A stretch of DNA of 64,000 nucleotides from Desulfofundulus kuznetsovii DSM 6115 (GTDB lineage: Bacteria > Bacillota > Desulfotomaculia > Desulfotomaculales > Desulfovirgulaceae). The stretch is from the NCBI RefSeq assembly GCF_000214705.1, contig NC_015573.1:1635001-1699000 (forward strand). Direction: 5' to 3'. A model generated the notes under the pieces. The model was not told the DNA's origin and made no database searches. It was given only the letters and a program-made list of their open reading frames with translations. The number at the start of each line of letters is the position of its first letter. The stretch's first letter is position 1. Of this stretch, positions 25,957 to 35,254 are shown one piece after another. A program made the translations under genes and the position numbers.

Positions 25957-26418
25957 TTAACGCAACCCTGGAAAGCCCTGCTGCCGCAAGGCCTCGTACA
26001 GAACCAGAGCCACGGAGTTGGCCAGGTTTAGAGAGCGGGTAGTGCCTTCCCGCATGGGGATGCGCAGGGTATAGTCCCGGTTGGCGGACAGTAGATCCGC
26101 CGGCAATCCCTGTGTTTCCTTGCCGAAGACCAGAAAGTCATCCGGTCCATATCTGACTTCACTATATAGGTGTATGCCCCGGGTACTGAGGAAATAAAAG
26201 CGGTGCTGGCGATACAGGCGACGCACTTCCTCGAAGGAATCGTGGTAGTGTATTTCCACCAGATGCCAGTAATCCAGGCCCGCCCGTTTAAGATATTTGT
26301 CGTCGGTGGAAAAGCCCAGGGGGCGAACCAGGTGGAGAATGCTGCCGGTGGCCGCGCAGGTGCGGGCAATATTGCCGGTGTTGGCTGGTATCTCCGGTTC
26401 AACCAGAACAATATGCAC
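25957..26418 (-). CDS. trmL: tRNA (cytidine(34)-2'-O)-methyltransferase
   Basis: 153-residue SPOUT-class methyltransferase that 2'-O-methylates the wobble base of tRNA-Leu isoacceptors. N-terminal [19 protein letters not shown], central FGKETQGLP, and C-terminal RIPMREGTTRSLNLANSVALVLYEAL form the trefoil-knot SAM site. Its length equals that of E. coli TrmL (157). It stands downstream of no obvious partner; the moxR gene starts about 100 bp further along the strand. Confidence 0.95.
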   Translation of the reverse strand: MHIVLVEPEIPANTGNIARTCAATGSILHLVRPLGFSTDDKYLKRAGLDYWHLVEIHYHDSFEEVRRLYRQHRFYFLSTRGIHLYSEVRYGPDDFLVFGKETQGLPADLLSANRDYTLRIPMREGTTRSLNLANSVALVLYEALRQQGFPGLR

Positions 26419-26847
26419 TGGGATCGACTCCTTTGAGTAGAAGTTCTATGCAACAAAAATTATAAGGCTTTTCCTGTTGAGCGGGTAGCATTTTATAATT
26501 TTTGCCTGGCCGGGTGTTTGGAAAACTCTAGACATGTTTATGAAACTTGACATGTAACCGGCTCCAGCCATCTCTTTTGGGAAACTTTCAATTGTTCTTA
26601 AGTGCTGTTCGCCTTCTTAAACAAACCATTCCCGGCTGTCAAACAACCTTTCATCTGAAAAGGCAGAATATTGCCCCATTTTTTGCAGTTACATCTTTTC
26701 TGGGATGGTTTAGATTTTTTAAAGGAGGTGTTTACTGAGAACCGGAAAAGGAAGTCATGGCACAAAGGGGCTTTAAACGGGGCAGGGGTGTATTAATGGA
26801 CCCCTCACTAGAGTGTACCCAAAATGATTACCAGAGGAGGAAGGTAG
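26419..26847. other. Intergenic stretch, no convincing gene
   Basis: The AT-rich region separates the divergent trmL and acetate-transporter genes. It contains a repeated GACATGT pair (near 26531 and 26549) and an isolated AAAGGAGGTG (26721-26730) that has no start codon at a usable distance. I see no RNA gene or terminator. Confidence 0.5.
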
Positions 26848-27474
26848 ATGTCGGCAAAAGGACACGACTGGGCCAATCCCGGTCCCGCCGGGCTGGTTGC
26901 CCTGGCCATGGCCTGTTTCACCTTTTATGCGGTTTTTACCGGTAAAGTTGAGCACAGCGCCATTCCCCTGCTGGGGATCTGGCTTTTAGGAGGATTTGTC
27001 ATCCAGATTTGTGTGGGATTAATTGAACTAAAGGAAGGTAATACTACCGGTGGTAACGTGTTTACCTTTTTCTCGGCCTTCTTCATGCTGGTTACCGGTC
27101 TGGAATTGATTTTTAAGTTTTTTGCCGCCATGAATGGCTGGAAGATTGACGCTCGCATTGACGGTTGGGCCTGGCTTGCCCTGGGCATAGCCCTGCTCAC
27201 CTGGACGCCGGCTTACTTTAAGTCACCTCTTACCTTGCTGGCAGTCGTATTGGCCCTCGATCCGGCCATATTCATTGTTGCCTTTGCCGATATGGGAGTC
27301 ATCCCCAGGACAATGCTGTCCCTGGCCGGAAATCTCTTGCTCCTTGCCGGTATTTTCGGCCTCTATACGGCCATGGCCGTGATTCTAAATACCGCCTATG
27401 GCCGAACGGTAGTCCCCTTCCCCGGACCAATTATCAAACCGGTACCGGTATCAACGGCAAGCCAGCAACATTAG
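26848..27474 (+). CDS. Acetate uptake transporter (GPR1/FUN34/YaaH family)
   Basis: The protein has 208 residues and six hydrophobic helices. The signature NPxPxGL-like segment appears as NPGPAGLVALAMACF at residues 10-24, and a central helix starts at FTFFSAFFMLVTGLELIF. Family members (E. coli SatP, yeast Ady2) move acetate and succinate with protons, or act as anion channels. ATG at 26848 follows GAGGAGGAAGG. Monocistronic, ending at a perfect terminator. It would suit an organism that makes or oxidises acetate. Confidence 0.9.
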   Translation: MSAKGHDWANPGPAGLVALAMACFTFYAVFTGKVEHSAIPLLGIWLLGGFVIQICVGLIELKEGNTTGGNVFTFFSAFFMLVTGLELIFKFFAAMNGWKIDARIDGWAWLALGIALLTWTPAYFKSPLTLLAVVLALDPAIFIVAFADMGVIPRTMLSLAGNLLLLAGIFGLYTAMAVILNTAYGRTVVPFPGPIIKPVPVSTASQQH

Positions 27475-27489
27475 AACGCGGTCTTTTGG

Positions 27490-27518
27490 CTCCCGCCCGA
27501 ACGGGCGGGAGTTTTTTT
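27490..27518 (+). terminator. Intrinsic terminator of the acetate transporter gene
   Basis: CTCCCGCCCG pairs with CGGGCGGGAG, followed by seven T. It overlaps the last codons of the convergent nth gene by two bases. Confidence 0.92.
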
Positions 27519-28206
27519 AACCACTGGTTACCGGTTCTTGCACGTCGCGGCTTGGACATAGACGGGCCACGGGGCAGATGTTGCACCGGGGCCGGCGGGC
27601 GGTGCAAATGGTGCGGCCGTGGGCGATTAGCTGGTGGTGGGCGGCCCGGCGGGCGTATTCCGGGATGATGGCCAGTAATTCCTCCTCAGTTTTTTCGGGA
27701 GTTTTACCCCGGGCCAGGCCCAGGCGGTGACTGACCCGGAAGACGTGAGTGTCTACCGGGAGGGTGGGTTGACCAAAGGCAACATTTAGCACTACATTGG
27801 CGGTCTTGCGGCCTACTCCGGGAAGAAGCTCCAGTTCCCCCAGGGTCCGGGGAACCTGCGAGTTGTATTTTTCCACCAGGATGCGGCTGGTGGCAATGAT
27901 ATTTCTGCTTTTATTCTTGTACAATCCACAACCCTTGATTTCCCGGGCCAGTTCCTCTGGATTCAGCCGGGCAAAGTCCTGGGGTTCCCGGTAGCGTTTA
28001 AATAACCGTTCAGTAATCTTATTGACCTGCCGGTCGGTGGTCTGGGCTGAAAGCATGGCCGCCACCAGCAGCTGGAAGGGAGTCTCGAAGCGCAGGGCTG
28101 TTCCGGCGTCGGGGTAAGTTTGGGATAATATGGCCAGGATTTCCCTGGCCCGGGCGGCCCGGTCCGGTTCTTGCTGTGGTTGAATTTTCCCGTGGAAGTC
28201 CAGCAC
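27517..28206 (-). CDS. nth: Endonuclease III
   Basis: DNA glycosylase/AP lyase for oxidised pyrimidines. The helix-hairpin-helix LPGVGRKTANVVL contains the catalytic lysine, the catalytic aspartate is in VDTHVFRVSHRLG, and the [4Fe-4S] motif C-x6-C-x2-C-x5-C is complete at the C-terminus (ICTARRPRCNICPVARLC). The GTG at 28206 overlaps the stop of the upstream gene (TAGTG) with GGGGGA in front, giving 229 residues; an ATG at 28251 would add 15 residues inside the upstream gene. The short N-terminal tail MLDFHGKIQPQQ is unremarkable. Confidence 0.95.
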   Translation of the reverse strand: MLDFHGKIQPQQEPDRAARAREILAILSQTYPDAGTALRFETPFQLLVAAMLSAQTTDRQVNKITERLFKRYREPQDFARLNPEELAREIKGCGLYKNKSRNIIATSRILVEKYNSQVPRTLGELELLPGVGRKTANVVLNVAFGQPTLPVDTHVFRVSHRLGLARGKTPEKTEEELLAIIPEYARRAAHHQLIAHGRTICTARRPRCNICPVARLCPSRDVQEPVTSG

Positions 28207-28631
28207 TAGCAGCTGTCCCCCAGCAACCGCCGGTGCTCCAACATCAAACAACGGTCCATAACCACTGTCAGGCCCCGGGCCCGTGCCTTTTCAGCCGCTT
28301 CCTGATGCACTACTCCCAGTTGTAACCAGATTACCGGCTGGAAGTTAAGTTGTAGTACGGCTTCGATAATCTCCGGGACTTCCTCTGCACGCCGGAAGAC
28401 GTTAACTACGTCCACGGGGTGGGGTATGGTACGGAGTTCCGGGTAGGCCCTTTCACCCAGGGCCTCATGGATCATGGGATTGACCGGTATGATTTCATAT
28501 CCCCGCTCCTTCATGTAACGGGCCACCCGGTAACTGTCCCGTTCCGGTTTGTTGGATAAACCTACCACGGCAATGCGCCGGCTTTTACTTAATATTTCCT
28601 TTAAAACGGCATCGTCGGGGTTTTGAAACAA
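28206..28631 (-). CDS. CoA-binding domain protein (YccU-like)
   Basis: 141 residues with a Rossmann-type CoA_binding_2 fold: KSRRIAVVGLSNKPERDSYRVA, PVNP, DVVNVFRRAEEVPEI and VIWLQLGVVH. The family is widespread; its function is not settled, and binding of CoA or NAD(P) is the usual assignment. The TTG at 28631 (MFQNPDD) is preferred since GAGGTGAT lies 5-6 nt upstream; GTG at 28640 overlaps that sequence. It is translationally coupled to nth by a one-base overlap. Confidence 0.88.
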   Translation of the reverse strand: MFQNPDDAVLKEILSKSRRIAVVGLSNKPERDSYRVARYMKERGYEIIPVNPMIHEALGERAYPELRTIPHPVDVVNVFRRAEEVPEIIEAVLQLNFQPVIWLQLGVVHQEAAEKARARGLTVVMDRCLMLEHRRLLGDSC

Positions 28632-28961
28632 ACTGATCACCTCTTTTTAATGCTCTTATATATCTTAACCCCTGTATCCTTTCAAAACAACCCGAACCAA
28701 AAAAAACAAAAGACCTGGTTTTCCTCCTCATATGCCTCCACACTACACGGTGCTTTCCTGCAACAGTGGTAAATTAACATCTTCCGGAAGCTAAAAAAAC
28801 CGGTCGATTTTTTCTAAATAAGTAAATTTATACAGGTTGGCACTTATTTTTAGTTCATAAATCCCGGCACCAAGGCAATAATAAAAAAAGCTTTCAAACA
28901 CTTCTTACATTAACTCACCCCTAAACTGGTGTTATCTATATTTTCTAAAGGAGGTACTCCC
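28632..28961. other. Intergenic stretch, AT-rich promoter region
   Basis: Divergent intergenic region between the CoA-binding gene and the glucan locus. It is clearly AT-richer than its surroundings (runs such as CCAAAAAAAACAAAA and GGCAATAATAAAAAAAGC). No terminator, riboswitch or small gene was recognised; it presumably holds promoters for both directions. Confidence 0.5.
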
Positions 28962-29711
28962 ATGACCGCGTTAGTTCCGCTCCTTTTCGGGATCGCCCTG
29001 GTGGTCCTGTTTCTGGTTATTTTTTTATGGACTTCCCGGCGCCGGGCAGCCCGGCCGGTGCCCCCGGAAAAAGTTATCCCCCCCCTTTTTACCGAGGAAG
29101 TAGCTGAAGAACTGGCTTTACCTGCTCCACCGGTTGAATCGCCGCCGCTGGCAGTTCCAGAGTTGCCCCGCCGCTACGGGGTGGATCGTCTGGTGCTTCT
29201 GGTGCGGGATCCTTACTGGCTCTATGCATACTGGGAAATAACCGCCACCCGGCAGGAAGAGTTTAATGCCACTTACGGGCCCCGGGCGTGGAATAATACC
29301 CGTCCGGTTTTAAGGGTTTACGATGTTACAGGAGTCACTTTTAACGGGTACAATGCCAACAGTTACATGGATATTAACGTCCAGGAAGAGGTGGATAACT
29401 GGCATATCCCCGTGGGCCAGCCTAACCGTTCCTTTTGTGTCGACCTGGGCCGCATGTTTCCCGATGGCCGTTTTATAACCCTTTTGCGGTCCAATGTGGT
29501 AACTACCCCCAGGTCGAGCCTTTCAGAATGCCTGGATGAAGAATGGATGTGGATTGAGGGAGTGTATCGTTCCTATCAATTCCAGTTTGGTGTCAGTTCA
29601 CCCATGCTAATCCAGGAAGTGGCCGGCCGGGCGGCCGTGGTTCCCCTGGGGATCAGTTCTCCCGGATTTGGACCGCCGGTGGCAGGACCCAAAATAGAGG
29701 TTAAAGAGTAA
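28962..29711 (+). CDS. DUF4912 membrane-anchored protein
   Basis: The protein has 249 residues. One N-terminal transmembrane segment (ALVPLLFGIALVVLFLVIFL, 3-22) is followed by a basic stop-transfer (RRRAAR), a proline-rich linker (about 35-70) and a DUF4912 domain (about 75-215: RYGVDRLVLLVRDPYWLYAY). DUF4912 proteins commonly occur beside GH57 glucan-branching enzymes; the domain may bind carbohydrate. The ATG at 28962 follows AAAGGAGG at ideal spacing. It is 17 bp upstream of the GH57 gene and surely in the same operon. Confidence 0.85.
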   Translation: MTALVPLLFGIALVVLFLVIFLWTSRRRAARPVPPEKVIPPLFTEEVAEELALPAPPVESPPLAVPELPRRYGVDRLVLLVRDPYWLYAYWEITATRQEEFNATYGPRAWNNTRPVLRVYDVTGVTFNGYNANSYMDINVQEEVDNWHIPVGQPNRSFCVDLGRMFPDGRFITLLRSNVVTTPRSSLSECLDEEWMWIEGVYRSYQFQFGVSSPMLIQEVAGRAAVVPLGISSPGFGPPVAGPKIEVKE

Positions 29712-29728
29712 GGGAGGAGCTGGCTAAA

Positions 29729-31336
29729 ATGGCCAAAGGATACCTGGCCCTGGTGTTGCACGCCCATCTACCCTTTGTGCGTCATCCGGAGCATGAACAT
29801 TTTTTAGAAGAAAGGTGGCTGTACGAGGCCATCACCGAAACCTACATCCCCCTTTTGCATGTCTTTGAACGTTTGGTGGCCGACGGCATACCTTTTCGCC
29901 TCACCGTTTCCCTTTCGCCACCGCTGGTTTCCATGCTAACCGATCCCCTGTTACAGGAGCGCTATTCCCGCCACTTAGGACAATTAATGGAACTTGCGGA
30001 TAAAGAAGTAGAGCGTACACGAAACAGCCCTTTCCATGAAACGGCCCTGATGTACCAGAGCATGTTCCGGGAGATTGCCCATAGCTATCATCACACTTAC
30101 GGACGCAACCTGATCCAGGGGTTCAGGCGCTTTCAGGATTTAGGTCGCCTGGAAATTATCACCTGTGCGGCCACCCACGGGTACCTGCCCCTGCTTATGG
30201 TCAATCCCGAGGCGGTGCGGGCACAAATTGCCGTGGCCGTGGATCTGCACCGCCGGCATTTTGGCGTGCCCCCCCGGGGACTGTGGTTGCCTGAATGTGC
30301 CTATGGGCCGGGCATCGATCAGATTCTCAAAGAGTTCGGGATTCGCTTTTTCTTTACCGATACCCACGGGGTTTTATTTGCCTCCCACCGGCCCCGCTAC
30401 GGGGTGTTTGCCCCTATTTACTGTCCTTCGGGGGTGGCCGTCTTCGGCCGGGACGTGGAGTCTTCCAAGCAGGTGTGGAGTGCCCAGGAAGGTTATCCCG
30501 GGGATTTTGATTACCGGGAGTTTTACCGGGATATTGGTTTCGACCTGGACTATGATTACATCAAGCCGTATATCCACCCCGACGGCATCCGCGTGCACAC
30601 CGGAATTAAATATTACCGCATCACCGGGCGGACAAACCATAAAGAACCTTATGTGCCGGCCTGGGCCCGGGAAAAGGCCGCCATCCATGCCGGAAACTTT
30701 ATGTTCAACCGGGAACTGCAGATCAAGTACCTCTGCCGGCACATGGACAGGCCGCCCATTGTTGTCGCTCCCTATGATGCCGAACTTTTCGGCCACTGGT
30801 GGTTTGAAGGTCCCATGTGGCTGGAATTTCTCATTCGCAAAATTCATTTTGACCAGGATACGGTGGAACTGGTTACCCCCAGCGATTACCTGCAGCGCTT
30901 TCCCTGCAACCAGGTGGCCAGGCCCTGTCCTTCCAGCTGGGGGAACAAGGGATATAATGAGGTCTGGCTCTGCCAGGCCAACGATTGGATTTACCGCCAC
31001 CTTCACCTGGCCGCCTCCAGGATGGTTGAGCTGGCCAATACCCATACCGATGCGCAGGGGCTCTTGCGCCGGGCTTTAAATCAGGCGGCCCGGGAGCTGC
31101 TCCTGGCCCAGAGCAGTGACTGGGCTTTCATCATGAGCACTGGAACCATGGTCGATTACGCGGTGAGGCGTACAAAAAGCCACCTAGCCAATTTCCTGCG
31201 CCTTTACGATGGGATCAAGGGGCGGCATATCGACGAGGGCTGGTTGTCCTGGCTGGAACACACCAATAATATTTTCCCCGATATCGACTACTCCTGGTAC
31301 CGTTCTAAACAAAAAGAGCTAATGGCAGCCGGATAA
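29729..31336 (+). CDS. GH57 1,4-alpha-glucan branching enzyme
   Basis: 535 residues. The GH57 catalytic barrel begins GYLALVLHAHLPFVRHPE. The likely nucleophile is E189 in GLWLPECAYGPG and the acid/base D350 in APYDAELFGHWWFEGP, matching characterised archaeal and Thermus branching enzymes. A C-terminal DUF1957 helical domain follows (about 400-520). It makes alpha-1,6 branches in glycogen-like polymers. It is cotranscribed with the DUF4912 gene and converges on the nucleotidyltransferase gene across a shared terminator, completing an alpha-glucan locus. Confidence 0.93.
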   Translation: MAKGYLALVLHAHLPFVRHPEHEHFLEERWLYEAITETYIPLLHVFERLVADGIPFRLTVSLSPPLVSMLTDPLLQERYSRHLGQLMELADKEVERTRNSPFHETALMYQSMFREIAHSYHHTYGRNLIQGFRRFQDLGRLEIITCAATHGYLPLLMVNPEAVRAQIAVAVDLHRRHFGVPPRGLWLPECAYGPGIDQILKEFGIRFFFTDTHGVLFASHRPRYGVFAPIYCPSGVAVFGRDVESSKQVWSAQEGYPGDFDYREFYRDIGFDLDYDYIKPYIHPDGIRVHTGIKYYRITGRTNHKEPYVPAWAREKAAIHAGNFMFNRELQIKYLCRHMDRPPIVVAPYDAELFGHWWFEGPMWLEFLIRKIHFDQDTVELVTPSDYLQRFPCNQVARPCPSSWGNKGYNEVWLCQANDWIYRHLHLAASRMVELANTHTDAQGLLRRALNQAARELLLAQSSDWAFIMSTGTMVDYAVRRTKSHLANFLRLYDGIKGRHIDEGWLSWLEHTNNIFPDIDYSWYRSKQKELMAAG

Positions 31337-31368
31337 AAAGCTCCCCGTTTCCCACGGGGAGCTTTTTT
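31336..31368. terminator. Bidirectional intrinsic terminator
   Basis: GCTCCCCGT pairs with ACGGGGAGC around a TTCCC loop, flanked by AAAA and TTTTTT, so it works for both converging genes (GH57 and the sugar nucleotidyltransferase). Confidence 0.93.
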
Positions 31369-33835
31369 AGCCGGTAGCTTCGGCAGATTTTGCAATTTGA
31401 CTTATTTTGTCAATATAAAAGTCACTTAAAGACCGGGCGATTTCCATGGATGCCCCCTCGGTAAATACCCGGCAAACCGGTTCGTCGGGGTCCGGCAGGA
31501 CCAGCGCCCATCCCTGGGGGTGAAAGACCTTTACCCCGTCCAGCATTTCCAGTTGTGCGGTGGGGGGGTCTTCAATTAATCGCCGGATCACCCGGCCTTT
31601 AACCTCCCAGGGCACGGGTACCTCCTTCTGGTCCATAAAAAAGGTGGGTATTTCATCTACCAGCTCACCGAGGGTTATCCCGTTTTTGGCGGTAAACTCC
31701 AGGATACGGGTGAGGGCCCCCAGGGCATCAAAATTCAGGAGGAACTGGAACTCATCTTGTCCCAACACTTTTTCCACAAAGTCATGGACGGCTGTCTTGG
31801 TGCGAACTACCTGTCCCCGGTACTTTTCAGCAAGGGTATCAATGGCCCGCGGGGCTGTTACCGGGACCACCACCGGTCCTCCCCGGGCCCGGAGGATGAT
31901 GAGTGCGATCAGGGCGGTAAGCAGGTTGTCCTGGATTACCCGCCCTCGTTCATCTACCAGCACCAACCGGTCGCCGTTGGCATCCAGGAGCGCTCCGGCT
32001 GCAGCACCCGTTTCCCGCACCCGCCGGCCCAAGAAGGACAATGTTTCCTGATAATTCCGCCAGGTGGCGGGAGGTGTACCCGCCGGCAGGTCCAGGTTTT
32101 CCACTGTAACGCCCAATTTTCCGGTTAGATGTTTCAGATAGGGGCCCAAATTATCCCGGTCGCAGGCTACCACCAACCGGAAACGCGCTTCCTCCAGCAC
32201 TGCGGGGTCGAGATCCCGCATCAGGGCCTCGATATAACTTTCGCCAACGGCGGAAACAAACTCGGGGGGAAGGATGGCCTGCGGTTCAGCCCGGTGAAAG
32301 TCTTCCCGCATGAGCAGGTTCTCCACTTTTCGCTCGACGTTGCGGGAAATGTTTCCGCCCTTACCGTTGATAAAAATCATGGTTACATGGTCGGAGCGAT
32401 GGGGAGATAGCCTTACATGTACCCCTCCGGCCAGCGCCAGTTGGCGCACGGCAAAACGGTGCATGGGGGTAATGCCGGTGTCCAGGTCCACCACCTGTGC
32501 GCCAGCCGACTGCAACCCGCAGGTTAAGGCACTTTTAATCATCCGGGAAGCCGGGGAGGCATCGCTGCTTACAGCCAGGCGTACCCCCCGGTTGCCCATG
32601 GCCGAAGCAAAGGCCGCCCCCACCCGGCAGGCAAATTCCGGGGTTAGTTCCACATTGACCAGCCCGCTGATACCTTCAAGCCCGAAAATTTTCTTCGGGC
32701 ACCGGGTACCCCAGACCAGGCTGTTTTGAACAACGGCACCGCTTTCCACCAGTTTATGGGGCCATAACTTTACGTCGGGCTTGACTACGCTCCGCTCCTG
32801 AATTACCGAGTCACTGCCAATGACGGCTCCTTCATAAACAGCCGCGTGGGCCTGCACCTGCACGCGGCCGGCTACGATGGCCCCCCTTAAGGCCGCTCCA
32901 GGCCCTATATATACGTTGTTCCACAGAACGCTGCGCTTGATGGAGGCCTGCTCCTGGATCAAACAACCCTCCCCAAGGACACTGAAAGATTCTATTTCTG
33001 CGCCGGGACCGATGTAACACCCGTCCCCAATCAGAACGGGACCGGTAATGCGGGCGTTGCTGCTGATCTCCACCCCGTCACCCACCCAGACTCCCGGTTG
33101 TATTTCCCGGCCCGGGATGGCAGTTTTCACCCGGCCGGAGAGAACATCCTGATGGGCCTGCAAATATTGCTGCAAATTGCCTATATCACACCAGTAGCCC
33201 GGCAGTACCACACCGAACAATGGCTTTTTTTCCCGCAACAGCAGGGGAAAGAGGTCCTTGCTGAAGTCGACCATGCGGCCGGGTTCAATGTATTCCAGGA
33301 CTTCCGGTTCCAGCACATAAATGCCCGTGTTAACCGTATCACTGAAAACCTCACCCCAGCCAGGTTTTTCCAAAAACTGGGTAATGCGTCCGTCTGGTTT
33401 GGTGATGACTACGCCGTACTCCAGGGGACAGCTCACCCGGGTGAGCACCAGAGTGGCCATGGCTCCCCGCTGGCGGTGAAAGGCAACAGCCCGGGTAAGA
33501 TCCAAATCGGTGAGAGCGTCCCCGCTAATCACCAGGAAGGTTTCATCCAGAAACTCCCGGGCATTCTTTACACTACCCGCGGTACCCAGGGGATTTTCCT
33601 CGATGAAGTACTGCATGTTAATCCCGTACCGGACGCCATTGCCGAAATAATCCCGGATGGCTTCCGGCATGTATTGCAGGGTTACCGCCACGTCGGTAAA
33701 ACCGTGGGCTTTCAGCAGTTCCACAATGTGAGACATCATGGGCCGGTTGGCTACCGGCACCATCGGCTTGGGGCGGTTGCAGGTGAGAGGGCGCAGACGG
33801 GAACCCTCTCCCCCGGCCATAATGATTGCTTTCAT
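31367..33835 (-). CDS. Mannose-1-phosphate guanylyltransferase / phosphohexomutase fusion
   Basis: 822 residues in three parts: a nucleotidyltransferase (1-~235; [27 protein letters not shown]), a left-handed beta-helix of hexapeptide repeats (about 250-360), and a phosphoglucomutase/phosphomannomutase-like region (about 380-815). In the mutase part the catalytic phosphoserine loop is replaced by [10 protein letters not shown], and the metal-binding loop reads [11 protein letters not shown], so mutase activity is doubtful. ATG at 33835 follows GGAGGG; an upstream frame extends only 7 codons. Located among glucan genes, it may supply an activated sugar (GDP- or ADP-type) for the neighbouring GT4 enzyme; the nucleotide is not readable. 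Confidence 0.88.
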   Translation of the reverse strand: MKAIIMAGGEGSRLRPLTCNRPKPMVPVANRPMMSHIVELLKAHGFTDVAVTLQYMPEAIRDYFGNGVRYGINMQYFIEENPLGTAGSVKNAREFLDETFLVISGDALTDLDLTRAVAFHRQRGAMATLVLTRVSCPLEYGVVITKPDGRITQFLEKPGWGEVFSDTVNTGIYVLEPEVLEYIEPGRMVDFSKDLFPLLLREKKPLFGVVLPGYWCDIGNLQQYLQAHQDVLSGRVKTAIPGREIQPGVWVGDGVEISSNARITGPVLIGDGCYIGPGAEIESFSVLGEGCLIQEQASIKRSVLWNNVYIGPGAALRGAIVAGRVQVQAHAAVYEGAVIGSDSVIQERSVVKPDVKLWPHKLVESGAVVQNSLVWGTRCPKKIFGLEGISGLVNVELTPEFACRVGAAFASAMGNRGVRLAVSSDASPASRMIKSALTCGLQSAGAQVVDLDTGITPMHRFAVRQLALAGGVHVRLSPHRSDHVTMIFINGKGGNISRNVERKVENLLMREDFHRAEPQAILPPEFVSAVGESYIEALMRDLDPAVLEEARFRLVVACDRDNLGPYLKHLTGKLGVTVENLDLPAGTPPATWRNYQETLSFLGRRVRETGAAAGALLDANGDRLVLVDERGRVIQDNLLTALIALIILRARGGPVVVPVTAPRAIDTLAEKYRGQVVRTKTAVHDFVEKVLGQDEFQFLLNFDALGALTRILEFTAKNGITLGELVDEIPTFFMDQKEVPVPWEVKGRVIRRLIEDPPTAQLEMLDGVKVFHPQGWALVLPDPDEPVCRVFTEGASMEIARSLSDFYIDKISQIAKSAEATG

Positions 33836-33860
33836 TAAATCCCTCCTGTTCTGCATTAAA

Positions 33861-33879
33861 GCCCGGGTTAGGCCCGGGC
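33861..33879 (-). terminator. GC-rich hairpin over the glycosyltransferase stop codon
   Basis: GCCCGGG/CCCGGGC stem with a 5-nt loop that includes the stop codon, followed on the minus strand by TTTAAT. The weak T-run suggests partial termination or transcript-end processing between the two glucan-locus genes. Confidence 0.45.
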
Positions 33880-35115
33880 AAAGATTTTGGACATGCGGGT
33901 AAACAGACGGTTGCTGCGCATGTACGGGCTATACCATGGAACGTGGCGGTATTCATTCCACACCTGCTGATAAACCCGCCTGGTGGCAAGGGCAATATCC
34001 CGCCAGTTGAATTTTTCCAGTACCTTGCGATAGGCCTGCTGGCGCAGGTTTTGGGCCAACTGGCGGTCCTGTAACAGCCAGACGATCATATCGGCCAGGG
34101 AACGGCTGTTGCCGGGGTAAAACTTTAAACCGTCCACTCCATGTTCCACAATTTCACTTAAACCGCCGGTATCCGCCACTACCACCGGAGTCCGGGCGGC
34201 CATACCTTCCAGGGCGACAATGCCGAAGGGCTCATACAGGCTCGGAAAAACAGCTACATCAGCCCAGCTGTACAGGGTGTTCCGCACCTCGTCATCTACA
34301 TATCCGGTAAAATAAACCCGCTGGGCTATACCCAGGTTGGCGGCCTGGCGGTGCAGTTCCTCCGCATAGGGACCTTTACCCGCAATAATAAATTTAGTCT
34401 GCGGGTGCCGGGCCAGAATTTGCGGGGCGGCGTCTAAAAGGACCTGTACGCCCTTTTCCCGCACCAGCCGCCCCACATAAAAAACAATGCGTTCGTCGGG
34501 GGCGGCAAACTGGTCCCTGGTTACCCGTATGGTGCGGGTGGCAAAATTGGCCGGATTAACCCCGTTGACGATGACCCGGATCTTATCATCCGGCACTTGA
34601 AAGACGTGACGTACCTCATTTTTCATATACTGGCTGCAGCAGATTACTTTCCAGGCCTCGTACGTCAGCCACCATTCAATATCACTAATATGTCGCTGGA
34701 TATCATTATGTAAGCCACAGTTACGGCCGTATTCGGTGGCATGGATGGTAGCTACCAGGGGCAGGCGCCAGGCGTGTTTTAAGGCCCGGGCCGCATATGC
34801 CACCAGCCAGTCATGGGCATGAATGATATGCACCCCTCCCAAATCGGCGAAGAGCGGGATGGCCCGTTCCAGCATGGCTATGTTCAGCTGGGCAACCCAG
34901 GTGACAAAATGGGGGGCGGATATCTGGTAGGTTTGAAAGCGATGGACGTGTACGCCGTTTACTTGCTCGTAATCGGGAATACCGGGGGCACCACAGGTGA
35001 GCACATGGACCTCCTCTCCAATCCCCACCAGGGCACAGGACAGGTCGTAGACGTGCTGGGCCAGTCCCCCTACGGATTTTGGCGGGTATTCCCATGAAAG
35101 CATCAGAATGCGCAA
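33868..35115 (-). CDS. GT4-family glycosyltransferase (glycogen-synthase-like)
   Basis: 415-residue GT-B fold enzyme. The N-terminus [20 protein letters not shown] has the glucan-synthase K-x-GG type donor motif; the C-terminal half has [20 protein letters not shown] and the GT4 E-x7-E motif [12 protein letters not shown]. It probably elongates an alpha-glucan or makes a maltose-1-phosphate-like intermediate from an NDP-sugar. It is immediately upstream of the nucleotidyltransferase gene on the same strand and downstream of the starch-binding protein gene, supporting a glucan role. GlgB/GlgC of the classical type are absent from the window. Confidence 0.88.
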   Translation of the reverse strand: MRILMLSWEYPPKSVGGLAQHVYDLSCALVGIGEEVHVLTCGAPGIPDYEQVNGVHVHRFQTYQISAPHFVTWVAQLNIAMLERAIPLFADLGGVHIIHAHDWLVAYAARALKHAWRLPLVATIHATEYGRNCGLHNDIQRHISDIEWWLTYEAWKVICCSQYMKNEVRHVFQVPDDKIRVIVNGVNPANFATRTIRVTRDQFAAPDERIVFYVGRLVREKGVQVLLDAAPQILARHPQTKFIIAGKGPYAEELHRQAANLGIAQRVYFTGYVDDEVRNTLYSWADVAVFPSLYEPFGIVALEGMAARTPVVVADTGGLSEIVEHGVDGLKFYPGNSRSLADMIVWLLQDRQLAQNLRQQAYRKVLEKFNWRDIALATRRVYQQVWNEYRHVPWYSPYMRSNRLFTRMSKIFARA

Positions 35116-35141
35116 AAAGTTTTTCCCTCCCTGATCCGTTA

Positions 35142-35204
35142 TTTGCCTTTTAACCTAAAGTGAAATCCCTACCGGGCCCTGGCGGTAGGGATTTAAGAGG
35201 CAAA
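35142..35204 (-). other. Long two-part hairpin between CBM and GT4 genes
   Basis: Inner 11-bp perfect stem AAATCCCTACC/GGTAGGGATTT (35163-35173 with 35184-35194) inside an outer stem TTTGCCTTTTAA/TTAAGAGGCAAA (35142-35153 with 35193-35204, one G-U). The stems share two bases. No U-tract follows on either strand, so it is probably an RNA processing or stability element rather than a simple terminator. Confidence 0.65.
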
Positions 35205-35254
35205 TGGCAAGCTGTGCTTAAAGCCAGTGGTGACCATAAAGCTTCCCTGGAAAT

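Noticed and set aside
26547-26738. 63-residue frame in the trmL-transporter gap
   Set aside because: No ribosome-binding site, no coding periodicity and no recognisable motif.
26759-26778. Sigma-54 promoter upstream of the acetate transporter (TGGCAC ... GC)
   Set aside because: Spacing between GG and GC is nine, not ten, bases; sigma-54 is strict about this.
26757-26945. 62-residue frame with ATG upstream of the acetate transporter
   Set aside because: It overlaps the real gene start in another frame and encodes a low-complexity basic peptide; no homology pattern.
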